This document shows positions 1-8,499 of a DNA stretch of 64,000 nt, in pieces (the stretch's first letter is position 1; each line of letters opens with the position of its first letter). The translations under genes and the position numbers were made by a program. The notes beneath the pieces are model-generated. The model worked only from the letters and a program-made list of their open reading frames with translations, was not told the origin of the DNA and made no database searches. The stretch comes from Eubacterium sp. AM49-13BH. GTDB lineage: Bacteria; Bacillota; Clostridia; Lachnospirales; Lachnospiraceae. The stretch lies in NCBI RefSeq assembly GCF_003464165.1, contig NZ_QSEK01000001.1, positions 62,001-126,000 of the forward strand. Reading direction: 5' to 3'.

Positions 1-1
1 T

Positions 2-844
2 AATGAGAATACCAAGGCAGTCATACCTGTAGATATTGGCGGGGTTATGGTGGATTATGACAGGATAAGAAACATTGTAGAGAGTAAGAAGGATATATTC
101 AAGCCAGGGAATGAATTACAGGAAGCAATCGGAAGAGTAGCTATAGTTGCTGACTCTGCACATGGGTTCGGTGCAAGTGAGGGTGGCGTTATGAGCGGTA
201 TGAAGGCTGATTTCACAAGCTTTTCGTTCCACGCAGTTAAGAACCTTACAACAGCAGAAGGCGGAGCTCTTACATGGAGAAGTGTTCCTGGGGTTGATGA
301 TGAGGATATCTATAAGCAGATAATGCTTTTCTCACTTCACGGTCAGTCTAAGGATGCGCTTGCAAAGACTAAGCTTGGTGCATGGGAATATGATATCAAA
401 GGAACTTATTACAAATGTAATATGACTGATATCATGGCTTCTATTGGACTGGTGCAGCTAGAAAGATATCCGGGACTTCTTAAGAGAAGAAGAGATATTA
501 TTGAGAGATACACACAAGGGATTGCAGCCGATGATGTGGATATTATGAAGCATTTTACAGATGAATATACTTCAAGTGGTCATCTGTATCTTGTAAGACT
601 TCTTGGAAAGGATGTTGAGGAGCGTAATGCACTGATTACAAGACTTGCCGAGGCAGGTGTAGCAACTAATGTACATTTTAAGCCGCTTCCAATGCATACA
701 GCATATAAGAACATGGGATTTGATATTAAGGATTTCCCACATTCATATAATATGTACCATAACGAGATAACACTTCCACTGCACACATGTCTGACAGATG
801 AGCAGGTTGAATATGTTATCGAACAGTTTAACAGATTGAAATAA
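2..844 (+). CDS. DegT/DnrJ/EryC1/StrS-family sugar aminotransferase (5' end outside window)
   Basis: PLP-dependent aminotransferase of the DegT family, which transfers an amino group to a keto-sugar nucleotide. The reading frame is open from base 2, before the first ATG at 47, and starts with residues NTKAVIPVDIGG, typical of the middle of the family, so the N-terminus lies upstream. The segment SFSFHAVKNLTTAEGG carries the Schiff-base lysine (HxxKxxxTxxGG), and the tail has the usual HFKPLPMHTAYK motif. Together with the 4,6-dehydratase at 2678 and the sugar transferase at 896 it would form a PglE/PglF/PglC-like route to a lipid-linked 4-amino sugar. The exact sugar is inferred, not seen. 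Confidence 0.9.
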   Translation, partial: NENTKAVIPVDIGGVMVDYDRIRNIVESKKDIFKPGNELQEAIGRVAIVADSAHGFGASEGGVMSGMKADFTSFSFHAVKNLTTAEGGALTWRSVPGVDDEDIYKQIMLFSLHGQSKDALAKTKLGAWEYDIKGTYYKCNMTDIMASIGLVQLERYPGLLKRRRDIIERYTQGIAADDVDIMKHFTDEYTSSGHLYLVRLLGKDVEERNALITRLAEAGVATNVHFKPLPMHTAYKNMGFDIKDFPHSYNMYHNEITLPLHTCLTDEQVEYVIEQFNRLK

Positions 845-895
845 TCGGACATGTATTACTGATTATTTATCAATATTTAAGAGGGGATTGATACG

Positions 896-1615
896 ATGGA
901 ATTAAGACCATGGCGACTTCTTCCTGATGAGATGAGAACTAAGGAAGTCAGAAAATACTACAATATACTTATGAAGCACAGAATGTGGCTTAAGGTGAAG
1001 AGAGCATTTGATGTGGTTGTTGCAGGCATTATGCTGGCAGTCCTAATTATTCCAATGGGTATAATTGCACTTGCAATAAGATTGGACTCACCGGGACCAG
1101 TGTTTTTCAGACAGGCAAGGGTAACACAGTACGGAAAGATTTTCCGTATATATAAGTTCAGAACTATGGTGGATAACGCAAGCAAGTTAGGTGCTGCTGT
1201 AACTGTAGATAATGATTCAAGAATTACTAAGGTTGGGGCATTTTTACGCAAGTACAGAATGGATGAGTTTCCTCAGCTTTTTAATATACTTGCCGGTGAT
1301 ATGACTCTTGTTGGAACAAGACCAGAGGTTCCTAAGTATGTTAAGAAGTACACTAAGGAGATGTATGCGACACTTCTTCTTCCTGCCGGACTAACATCAA
1401 GGACAAGCATTGCCTATAAGGATGAGGACAAGCTTCTTGGCAAGGCTGTTGATGAAGAAAGCACTGATAATATATATATTAATGAAGTGTTACCAGCAAA
1501 GATGCGTTATAACCTTGAGAGTATGAAACATTTTGGCGTGCAGGCGGATGCATCTGTATTATGGGATACATTTACATCTGTTGTTGGCAGTGAAAGAATG
1601 ACTATTAAGAAGTAG
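896..1615 (+). CDS. Initiating phosphoglycosyl transferase (bacterial sugar transferase, WcaJ/PglC type)
   Basis: Transfers a sugar 1-phosphate from a UDP-sugar to undecaprenyl phosphate, the first membrane step of a repeat unit. At 239 aa it is the short, monotopic-type form. A hydrophobic re-entrant segment lies at about residues 38-61, followed by DSPGPVFFRQ (64-73), KFRTM (about 87-91), the catalytic-region DEFPQLFNIL (about 122-131) and GTRPE (about 139-143). AGAGGGG lies 7-10 bases before the ATG. It sits between the DegT aminotransferase and a GT2, which suggests that the amino sugar made by its neighbours is its substrate. Confidence 0.93.
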   Translation: MELRPWRLLPDEMRTKEVRKYYNILMKHRMWLKVKRAFDVVVAGIMLAVLIIPMGIIALAIRLDSPGPVFFRQARVTQYGKIFRIYKFRTMVDNASKLGAAVTVDNDSRITKVGAFLRKYRMDEFPQLFNILAGDMTLVGTRPEVPKYVKKYTKEMYATLLLPAGLTSRTSIAYKDEDKLLGKAVDEESTDNIYINEVLPAKMRYNLESMKHFGVQADASVLWDTFTSVVGSERMTIKK

Positions 1616-1622
1616 GTAGATT

Positions 1623-2681
1623 ATGTTTATTACGATTGCCGTTATTGCATATAACGAGGAGAATACGATAAAGAATATTCTTGATGACATAAGCAGACAG
1701 GATTATGACCATAATTTTATGGAGGTTGTACTTGTTGATTCGGCATCAACTGATGGAACTAAGGCTGTTATGCAGAAGTTCGCAGATGAGAATAAGATGG
1801 GAGCAAGACAGATAGTTGTGCTTGATAATCCTAAGAAGACACTTCCGTGCGGATGGAACGTGCTGCTTGATAATTATACAGGGGAAGCTGTTATAAGAGT
1901 CGATGCGCATGCACATATTCCAGAAGATTTCGTCAGCAAGAATGTTAAAGTTTTAGAAGAAGGCGAGATGGTTGTTGGTGGTGTCCGGCCTAATATAGTT
2001 GATGAAGAGACACCATGGAAGGATACACTTCTTCTTGCCGAGAGTTCTATGTTTGGTTCAAGCATAGCACCATACCGTAATGGTGGTAATGGAACAGGAG
2101 AAAAGATATATATGAAATCACTGTTCCATGCTGCATATAGAAGAGAGGTTTTTGATAAAATCGGACATTATAATGAGTCTCTTGCAAGAACTGAGGATAA
2201 TGAAATTCATTACCGTATGAGAAAAGCAGGGTTTAAATTAAGATTCTGTCCGGATATAATATCATACCAGCATACAAGAAGTTCGCTTCCGAAGATGCTT
2301 AAGCAGAAATATGCTAATGGATACTGGATTGGAAAGACAAGTAAGGTATGTCCGGGATGCCTTTCTATATATCATTTTGTTCCATGGGCTTTTGTTATGG
2401 CTATTATTGTTACAACAGTTGCAAGTGTGTCATGTAAGCTGCTTGCTGTGAAGTCGCTTTTTTCGCGTATTGTATACGGTCTTACAGGACTTATGTGGGG
2501 AGCATACTGGCTGTTGGCAGTAGTTATGTCGATTGTTGCAGTAATAGGAGCAAAGAAGGAGCGCAATAAAACATGTTTTGCACTGCCATTTTTATTTTTC
2601 CTGTTGCATATTTCTTATGGAATTGGTACAGTATGTGGGTTAGCTGCTAAAAAGCCTGCTAAAGAAACGAGGAACAGATGA
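1623..2681 (+). CDS. GT2 glycosyltransferase with C-terminal membrane segments (ExoA-like)
   Basis: GT-A fold family 2 glycosyltransferase of 352 aa. The N-terminus reads FITIAVIAYNEENTI. A VLVDSASTDGT nucleotide-binding segment and an RVDAHAHIP acidic motif (in place of DxD) follow, then RTEDNEIHYR as the ED catalytic-base motif. Two to three hydrophobic helices follow from about residue 250, as in ExoA-type succinoglycan enzymes that work on the cytoplasmic face of the membrane. Seven bases separate it from the sugar transferase and its stop overlaps the next start (ATGA), so it is co-translated. It probably adds the second sugar. Donor and acceptor are unknown. Confidence 0.88.
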   Translation: MFITIAVIAYNEENTIKNILDDISRQDYDHNFMEVVLVDSASTDGTKAVMQKFADENKMGARQIVVLDNPKKTLPCGWNVLLDNYTGEAVIRVDAHAHIPEDFVSKNVKVLEEGEMVVGGVRPNIVDEETPWKDTLLLAESSMFGSSIAPYRNGGNGTGEKIYMKSLFHAAYRREVFDKIGHYNESLARTEDNEIHYRMRKAGFKLRFCPDIISYQHTRSSLPKMLKQKYANGYWIGKTSKVCPGCLSIYHFVPWAFVMAIIVTTVASVSCKLLAVKSLFSRIVYGLTGLMWGAYWLLAVVMSIVAVIGAKKERNKTCFALPFLFFLLHISYGIGTVCGLAAKKPAKETRNR

Positions 2682-4543
2682 TGGGTGAGACTAAAAAGGA
2701 CAGAATACAGCTTCTGGTAAGAAGATTTTTCTTGTTTTTAACAGATACATTTTTACTGAATGCATGTGTATATCTGTCACTTATTATGAGATTTGATGTA
2801 GGTATTGTATCTATTGAACCTCAGTATATTAGTAATTATGTAGAGAACATGCTTCCGTACACGGTAATGTCTCTGCTTATATTCTGGCTGTTCAGACTTT
2901 ATCACAGTCTGTGGCAGTATGCGAGTATAGCTGAGGTGTACAGGATTGCTGAAGCGTGTATTACTGTAGAAGTAGTGCATTTCTTAAGCAATAAGATTAT
3001 GGGTAATATGCTTCCTAGAAGCTGTTATTTTAATGCGGCAATATACCTTATTATTGCAATATGTGCAAGTCGTTTTATGTACAGAATGATAAGAACTGTT
3101 CTTAACAAATACAGAAATATTAAGACTTCCAACAATGTAATGATTATTGGTGCCGGAGAGGCAACTAATGTCATTATGAGAGAAATACAGAATTCGAGTT
3201 ATCTTGCGAATTCTAATATTGCATGTATTATTGATGATGACCGCCGCAAGGTTGGTAAATACATACGAGGCGTCAAGGTTATAGGAACAAGGGACAAGAT
3301 TAAGGAAGCAGCAAAGCTTTATGATATTGATGAGATTATATTTGCAATTCCATCAGCGTCTAATGAAGTTAAAAGGGATATATTAAACATTTGTAAAGAG
3401 ACTGATTGTACTCTTAAGATTCTGCCGGGTGTATACCAGATGGTAGATGGAGAGATTAATGTTAACTCTATCCGTAATGTTGATGTGCTTGATCTTCTTG
3501 GAAGAGACCCGATTGAAGTAGATATTGAATCTATCATGGGTTATGTTAAGGATAAGGTCATTATGGTAACAGGTGGTGGTGGTTCTATTGGTTCAGAGCT
3601 TTGCCGTCAGCTTGTAAGCCACAAGCCTAAGCAGCTCATTATATTTGATATATATGAGAATAATGCCTATGATATTCAGCAGGAATTAAAGATTAATTAT
3701 CCTGATGCCAATGTTGTTACTCTTATTGGTTCAATAAGAAATGTTTCAAGACTTGAAAGTGTATTCGCACAGTATAAGCCAGATATTGTATATCATGCAG
3801 CAGCACATAAGCATGTACCTCTTATGGAAGTCAGTCCTGATGAGGCTGTTAAGAATAATGTTGTTGGTACATGGAATGTTGCAAGAATGGCTGATAAGTA
3901 TGGCGTTAAGAAGTTTGTTATGATAAGTACAGATAAGGCTGTTAACCCAACTAATGTAATGGGAGCAACAAAGCGTATCTGTGAGATGATTGTCCAGACG
4001 TATAACGAGATATCCAAGACAGATTTCGTTGCTGTAAGATTCGGTAATGTACTTGGAAGTAACGGCTCAGTCATACCTCTTTTTAAGAGGCAGATTGAGG
4101 CTGGTGGGCCGGTTACAGTTACAGATCCTAATATTATAAGATATTTCATGACTATACCAGAGGCAGTTTCACTTGTTCTTCAGGCAGGTGCATATGCCAA
4201 GGGTGGAGAGATATTCATTCTTGATATGGGCGAGCCTGTTAAGATTGATGATCTCGCAAAGAACCTTATCAGACTGTCAGGTTATACACTTGGCGTCAAT
4301 ATGGAAATTAAATACACAGGACTCCGTCCTGGCGAAAAGCTCTACGAAGAGCTTCTTATGAAAGAAGAAGGTCTTCAGGAGACAGATAACAAGCTTATCC
4401 ACATTGGAAAACCAATTGAGTTTGATAAAGAGAATTTCTTTGATAACCTTGAGAAGCTTAAGGAAGAAGCTTATTCAGAAACTGGTAATATAAGAGAATC
4501 ACTGAAGAAGGTGGTTGATACTTACCATCCGAATGAACATTAA
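2678..4543 (+). CDS. Membrane UDP-sugar 4,6-dehydratase (CapD/PglF/WbpM family)
   Basis: Converts a UDP-N-acetylhexosamine to its 4-keto-6-deoxy form, the substrate for a DegT aminotransferase. The 621-aa length matches the long membrane form. About four TM helices fill residues 1-150. A first Rossmann domain begins near residue 150 (MIIGAGEATNV). The SDR domain has TGGGGSIGSE near 298 and STDKAVNPTN near 417. The usual SDR tyrosine is replaced by methionine (Met428-x3-Lys432), which is the PglF/WbpM family pattern and not a defect. It closes the plus-strand unit and is followed by a terminator. Confidence 0.94.
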   Translation: MMGETKKDRIQLLVRRFFLFLTDTFLLNACVYLSLIMRFDVGIVSIEPQYISNYVENMLPYTVMSLLIFWLFRLYHSLWQYASIAEVYRIAEACITVEVVHFLSNKIMGNMLPRSCYFNAAIYLIIAICASRFMYRMIRTVLNKYRNIKTSNNVMIIGAGEATNVIMREIQNSSYLANSNIACIIDDDRRKVGKYIRGVKVIGTRDKIKEAAKLYDIDEIIFAIPSASNEVKRDILNICKETDCTLKILPGVYQMVDGEINVNSIRNVDVLDLLGRDPIEVDIESIMGYVKDKVIMVTGGGGSIGSELCRQLVSHKPKQLIIFDIYENNAYDIQQELKINYPDANVVTLIGSIRNVSRLESVFAQYKPDIVYHAAAHKHVPLMEVSPDEAVKNNVVGTWNVARMADKYGVKKFVMISTDKAVNPTNVMGATKRICEMIVQTYNEISKTDFVAVRFGNVLGSNGSVIPLFKRQIEAGGPVTVTDPNIIRYFMTIPEAVSLVLQAGAYAKGGEIFILDMGEPVKIDDLAKNLIRLSGYTLGVNMEIKYTGLRPGEKLYEELLMKEEGLQETDNKLIHIGKPIEFDKENFFDNLEKLKEEAYSETGNIRESLKKVVDTYHPNEH

Positions 4544-4549
4544 TGGAGA

Positions 4550-4596
4550 AGACCTACTAACATGCTTTTTATAAGGATGTTGGTAGGTCTTTTTTA
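4550..4596 (+). terminator. Rho-independent terminator after the dehydratase gene
   Basis: AGACCTACTAACA pairs with TGTTGGTAGGTCT (one G-U pair) across a short loop and is followed by TTTTTAT. It ends the plus-strand unit just before the convergent rfb operon. Confidence 0.9.
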
Positions 4597-4654
4597 TAGA
4601 AAATTGTTGGAATTTAATAAAAAAGAGGAGGTAGTAGGTCTTTCGGCATCGTAG

Positions 4655-4785
4655 CGCGAAAAACCGGCTAATCTCCCCTGGAAACCGGATAAAAATATTC
4701 ATAACCGGGTAAAGATATCCCAAAAACAGATAAATATCTTGAAAGCAAGATGGATACACTAAAAGCAAGATAAAATCTAGAAATA
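4655..4785. repeat. Degenerate tandem repeat, six units of 20-21 bp
   Basis: Six imperfect copies of a motif like AACCGGATAAAnATATC begin near 4662, 4683, 4703, 4724, 4743 and 4763. The first three keep CCGG. The last two have drifted to AAGCAAGATGG/AAGCAAGATAA. The array lies between the plus-strand terminator and the 3' end of rfbC. A minus-strand reading frame crosses it, but the mixed 20/21 spacing and lack of coding features argue that it is non-coding. Function unknown. Confidence 0.6.
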
Positions 4786-4798
4786 TAACATCTTCAAA

Positions 4799-5410
4799 TT
4801 AATCAAACTTAAATGTGTTCTCAAGTGTATCCCAAAGCTGGTCCTTATCACTTAGGTTAAGCTTTGTTCCATCGCTTAAAGCGTAGCCTTCGCCTGAAGC
4901 TGAGCCATTGTAAGTGCCTGTAAGCTCTGGCCATTCAATACCGATTGCCGGGTCATTCCATGCAAGACCGCCCTCGTCGTTAGGATGATAGAAGTCATCG
5001 CACTTGTAGCAGAATTCCGCTGTATCAGTAAGAACGAGGAAGCCATGTGCAAATCCCTTAGGGATAAGGAACTGCTTCTTATTCTCCTCTGTGAGAAGGA
5101 TTCCGTACCACTTTCCATAAGTTTCAGAGTCTGTACGAAGGTCAACAGCTACATCAAAAACGGCTCCCTTGATAGCTCTTACAAGCTTTGTCTGTGGGAA
5201 ATGCTTCTGGAAGTGAAGACCACGAAGAACACCCTTAGTACTCATAGACTGGTTGTCCTGAACAAAGTTAATATTGATACCAGCTTCTTCCATATCACGC
5301 TGGCTGTATGTTTCCATAAAATATCCACGGTTATCGCCGTGAACAGCAGGAGTGATGACACAAAGTCCTTCGATACCTGCGACATTCTTTTCAATTGTAA
5401 TCTGTCCCAT
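4799..5410 (-). CDS. rfbC: dTDP-4-dehydrorhamnose 3,5-epimerase
   Basis: Cupin-fold epimerase (RmlC) that acts third in dTDP-L-rhamnose synthesis. At 203 aa it is somewhat longer than usual (about 185-190). Seen: catalytic His66 in VLRGLHFQ, the tyrosine region CDDFYHPNDEGG (139-148), FAHGF and AWNDP. It is the last gene of the minus-strand rfbA-rfbB-rfbD-rfbC unit, 21 bases after the rfbD stop, with an AGGAGA ribosome site upstream. Its 3' end faces the convergent dehydratase gene. Confidence 0.95.
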   Translation of the reverse strand: MGQITIEKNVAGIEGLCVITPAVHGDNRGYFMETYSQRDMEEAGININFVQDNQSMSTKGVLRGLHFQKHFPQTKLVRAIKGAVFDVAVDLRTDSETYGKWYGILLTEENKKQFLIPKGFAHGFLVLTDTAEFCYKCDDFYHPNDEGGLAWNDPAIGIEWPELTGTYNGSASGEGYALSDGTKLNLSDKDQLWDTLENTFKFD

Positions 5411-5431
5411 GATAAAATCTCCTTTGAAATA

Positions 5432-6348
5432 TTAAATCTCACCGATTTCCTTTAAGAATCTGTGAAGAGCATCCTGCCATGTTGGAAGCGGAGTGAATCC
5501 GTTAGCAGTAAGTTTGCTCTTATCTAAACGGCTGTTAAAAGGTCTTGCAGCTTTAGAAATGCCGTATTCAGCAGTAGTTACAGGTGTAACCTTAGTAGAA
5601 AGACCTGCCTGTGCATAGATTTCCTTAGTAAAGTCATACCATGAAATGTATCCACCTTCATTAGTTGCATGGTAATAACCGTATTTGTTAGTTTCAACCA
5701 TATCAACAAGAAGTCTTGCAAGATCTAATGTGTAAGTTGGAGTACCAATCTGGTCGTTGACAACACGAACCTCGTCATGAGTCTTTCCAACATTAAGCAT
5801 AGTCTTAATAAAGTTCTTTCCATTAACACCAAATACCCATGCAATACGCACGATAAAGTATTTATCAAGAGTGTTAGAAACAGCAAGTTCTCCGGCAAGC
5901 TTAGTCTCTCCATATACATTAAGAGGCTTGTAGTCCTTGCAGTCTGGTTCCCAAGGTGCTTCACCCTGACCATCAAATACATAATCAGTACTGATGTATA
6001 CCATCTTGCAGTCAAGCTGCTTGCAGACATTGGCAATATTCTGAGTACCATCTGCATTGATAGCCTTAACCTTGGCTTTCTTATCATCATCTTCGGCAGC
6101 GTCAACGGCTGTCCATGCTGCGCAGTGAATTACAACATCAGGTGAAACCTTAGTGATAACTTCAGAAACCTGAGCAGCATCAGTTATATCCATAGGTACA
6201 TATTCGGCTGTTGTGACAGCGCTTCCATCAGCAACACCTGAATATTCAGGTGCGATGTCGCTGCCAACGCTGTATGACCTCTGCCTATCAGTTCATTCAT
6301 AACGTCGTGGCCAAGCTGACCGCCAACGCCGGTAACTAATATCTTCAT
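5432..6348 (-). CDS. rfbD: dTDP-4-dehydrorhamnose reductase, broken by a one-base frameshift
   Basis: RmlD reduces the 4-keto group in the last step to dTDP-L-rhamnose. The gene starts at 6348 (MKILVTGVGGQLGHDV, after AGGAG), but this frame is lost near 6268-6270, where ...GRGHTA should continue as VGSDIAPEYSG. One base is missing, for example GCGGTT read as GCGTT. The rest of the protein reads in the other frame down to 5432, where an internal Met at 6193 would be the first ATG. The YVFDGQGEAPW and YGETKLAGE catalytic motifs are intact. If real the gene is dead; with its neighbours all present I think a base-calling error is more likely. Confidence 0.9.
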
Positions 6349-6375
6349 GTCAAATCTCCTTACAGAATAAATGTG

Positions 6376-7398
6376 TTAATTAGCGGTTGCTATACATTTT
6401 CTCATAGTAGTTCTGATATTCGCCAGAATGATTGTCTCCCACCATTCCTTATTATCAAGATACCACTGAATTGTCTTCTTGATACCATCTTCAAACTTAG
6501 TTTCTGGAAGCCATCCTAATTCATTGTGAATCTTAGTTGGGTCGATAGCATAACGCATATCATGTCCCTTTCTGTCACCTACATGAACGATAAGTGATTC
6601 AGGCTTGCCAAGCTCCTTACAGATAAGCTTAACGATATCAATATTTCTCTTCTCGTTGTGTCCACCAACGTTGTATACTTCACCAACACGTCCCTTGTGG
6701 ATGATAAGGTCGATAGCCTTGCAGTGATCCTCAACATAGAGCCAGTCACGAACGTTAAGACCTTCGCCATAAACTGGAAGTGGCTTATCGTTAAGAGCAT
6801 TAGCAATCATAAGAGGGATAAGCTTCTCTGGGAAGTGGTATGGTCCATAGTTGTTAGAGCATCTTGAAATAGTAACAGGAAGTCCATAAGTTCTGTGGTA
6901 AGCAAGAACAAGTAAGTCTGCACCAGCCTTTGATGAGCTGTATGGGCTTGATGTATGGATTGGTGTCTCTTCTGTGAAGAAAAGGTCAGGTCTGTCAAGT
7001 GGAAGATCGCCGTATACTTCATCAGTAGATACCTGATGGTATCTCTGAATACCGTACTTTCTGCAGGCATCCATAAGAACCTGTGTACCAAGAATATTAG
7101 TTGTAAGGAAAACTTCCGGGTTCTCGATAGAACGGTCAACGTGTGATTCAGCAGCGAAGTTTACAACCATATCTGGATGCTCTTCTTCGAAAAGTTTGTA
7201 AACAGCTTCGCGGTCTGTGATGCTTTCCTTAACGAATCTGAAGTTAGGGTTAGACATAACAGGCTCAAGAGTTGAAAGATTACCTGCATATGTGAGGCAG
7301 TCAAGACAGATGATTCTGTAGTCTGGGTATTTGTTTAACATGTGAAATATAAAGTTACTTCCGATAAATCCGGCTCCACCGGTAACAATAATTGTCAT
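6376..7398 (-). CDS. rfbB: dTDP-glucose 4,6-dehydratase with frameshifted last residues
   Basis: RmlB makes dTDP-4-keto-6-deoxyglucose. Seen: GGAGFIG (7-13), TDE (125-127) and the Tyr153-x3-Lys157 catalytic pair. The core ends correctly at DNKEWWETII, but the final residues read LANIRTTMRKC. With one added T near 6427 (TTT called as TT) the tail becomes GEYQNYYEKMYSNR, the expected family ending, with a stop at 6380-6382. The frameshift changes only about 22 terminal residues. Second gene of the rhamnose operon, in AGBC order. Confidence 0.95.
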   Translation of the reverse strand: MTIIVTGGAGFIGSNFIFHMLNKYPDYRIICLDCLTYAGNLSTLEPVMSNPNFRFVKESITDREAVYKLFEEEHPDMVVNFAAESHVDRSIENPEVFLTTNILGTQVLMDACRKYGIQRYHQVSTDEVYGDLPLDRPDLFFTEETPIHTSSPYSSSKAGADLLVLAYHRTYGLPVTISRCSNNYGPYHFPEKLIPLMIANALNDKPLPVYGEGLNVRDWLYVEDHCKAIDLIIHKGRVGEVYNVGGHNEKRNIDIVKLICKELGKPESLIVHVGDRKGHDMRYAIDPTKIHNELGWLPETKFEDGIKKTIQWYLDNKEWWETIILANIRTTMRKCIATAN

Positions 7399-7464
7399 AA
7401 TTAATCTCCTTAATATTTAAAATGTGTTCTTAATATGAAAAATGTTTTAACTAAATGTACTTAA

Positions 7465-8364
7465 TTATTCATGAAGCTTGTCGACATATTTGCCGTCTAA
7501 GACATCCTTTAAGTACTGACCATACTGGTTCTTCTTTAATACCTCATATACCTTGAGAACTTCATCTTTGTTAATCCAGCCGTTTAAGTAAGCGATTTCT
7601 TCAAGGCATGCAATCTTTCTATGCTGATGAGTCTCAACAGTCTTAACAAAGTTAGTAGCTTCTACAAGACTTTCATGTGTTCCTGTATCAAGCCATGTAA
7701 ATCCTTGACCGAGAAGCTCTACATTTAAAGTACCCTTCTCTAAGTAGATACGGTTAAGATCAGTAATCTCAAGCTCGCCTCTTGCAGATGGCTTTAAGTT
7801 CTTAGCGTATTCAACAACCTTGTTGTCGTAGAAGTAAAGACCTGTTACACAGTAGTTGCTCTTAGGCTGCGCTGGCTTTTCTTCGATAGAGACAGCCTTT
7901 CCTTCATTATTAAATTCAACAATACCAAATCTTTCAGGATCATCAACATAGTAGCCAAATACTGTTGCACCCTTTCCTGATTCAGCATTCTCAACAGCTG
8001 CCTTAAGTCTTTTCTTAAGACCGTGACCTGCAAATATATTATCACCAAGAACCATGGCAACAGTGTCATCACCGATGAATTCCTCACCGATAATAAATGC
8101 CTGTGCAAGTCCGTCCGGGCTTGGCTGTACAGCGTAAGTAAGGTTGACACCGAACTGGCTTCCGTCCTTTAAAAGCTCTTTGAATCTAGGAGTATCCTGT
8201 GGTGTAGAGATGATAAGAATATCTCTGATACCAGCACTCATAAGAACTGAGAGTGGATAATAAATCATTGGCTTATCATAGATTGGAAGAAGCTGTTTAC
8301 TAGTTACCATTGTGAGTGGGTAAAGGCGTGTGCCAGAACCACCAGCTAAAATAATACCCTTCAT
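7465..8364 (-). CDS. rfbA: Glucose-1-phosphate thymidylyltransferase
   Basis: RmlA forms dTDP-glucose from dTTP and glucose 1-phosphate and opens the dTDP-rhamnose pathway. At 299 aa it is near the usual 290. Seen: the nucleotide loop GGSGTRLYP (8-16), the [12 protein letters not shown] metal site, SIEEKP and [17 protein letters not shown] (complement of 8375-8380) lies about 10 bases upstream of the start. It is the first gene of the minus-strand operon and faces the MerR-methyltransferase gene across a 135-bp region with overlapping promoters and an operator. Confidence 0.96.
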   Translation of the reverse strand: MKGIILAGGSGTRLYPLTMVTSKQLLPIYDKPMIYYPLSVLMSAGIRDILIISTPQDTPRFKELLKDGSQFGVNLTYAVQPSPDGLAQAFIIGEEFIGDDTVAMVLGDNIFAGHGLKKRLKAAVENAESGKGATVFGYYVDDPERFGIVEFNNEGKAVSIEEKPAQPKSNYCVTGLYFYDNKVVEYAKNLKPSARGELEITDLNRIYLEKGTLNVELLGQGFTWLDTGTHESLVEATNFVKTVETHQHRKIACLEEIAYLNGWINKDEVLKVYEVLKKNQYGQYLKDVLDGKYVDKLHE

Positions 8365-8411
8365 AATTGAAGTTCCTCCTTGTTTGTTAAAATGTTATGT
8401 TAATTTTCAAG

Positions 8412-8439
8412 TAGACATTTTTTAAGTCAGGTATATAAT
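8412..8439 (+). promoter_or_regulatory. Promoter of the MerR-methyltransferase gene
   Basis: TAGACA (8412-8417), a 16-bp spacer and a perfect TATAAT (8434-8439). Its -10 overlaps the -10 of the divergent rfbA promoter, so the two promoters probably exclude each other. The dyad at 8446-8458 covers the expected transcription start, which would allow autorepression. Confidence 0.65.
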
Positions 8440-8465
8440 AAAAGATGACGTAACGTCACCTTCAA
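8435..8465 (-). promoter_or_regulatory. rfbA promoter with a 19-bp MerR-type spacer
   Basis: On the minus strand TTGAAG (complement of 8460-8465) is followed by exactly 19 bases and TATTAT (complement of 8435-8440). A 19-bp spacer holding a dyad is the known hallmark of promoters activated by MerR-family proteins, which twist the DNA to realign -35 and -10. A MerR-type gene lies directly opposite. Confidence 0.65.
8446..8458. promoter_or_regulatory. Probable MerR operator, TGACGT-A-ACGTCA
   Basis: A perfect 6-bp inverted repeat around one central base. It lies inside the 19-bp spacer of the rfbA promoter and just downstream of the -10 of the regulator's own promoter. The position is seen in the sequence; binding by the adjacent MerR protein is inferred. 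Confidence 0.6.
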
Positions 8466-8499
8466 GTGTTTTTTGAAAAATTTTTACAAGGAGTAATAT

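Noticed and set aside
2678..4543. Loss of the SDR catalytic tyrosine as a sign of an inactive enzyme
   Set aside because: Met in this position is normal for the PglF/WbpM family.
4499..4768. Minus-strand open frame of 89 codons over the repeat array
   Set aside because: No ribosome site, it runs into the 3' end of the dehydratase gene on the other strand, and the repeat spacing is not a constant multiple of three.
4655..4785. CRISPR array
   Set aside because: The units are contiguous and drift; there are no unique spacers and no cas genes.
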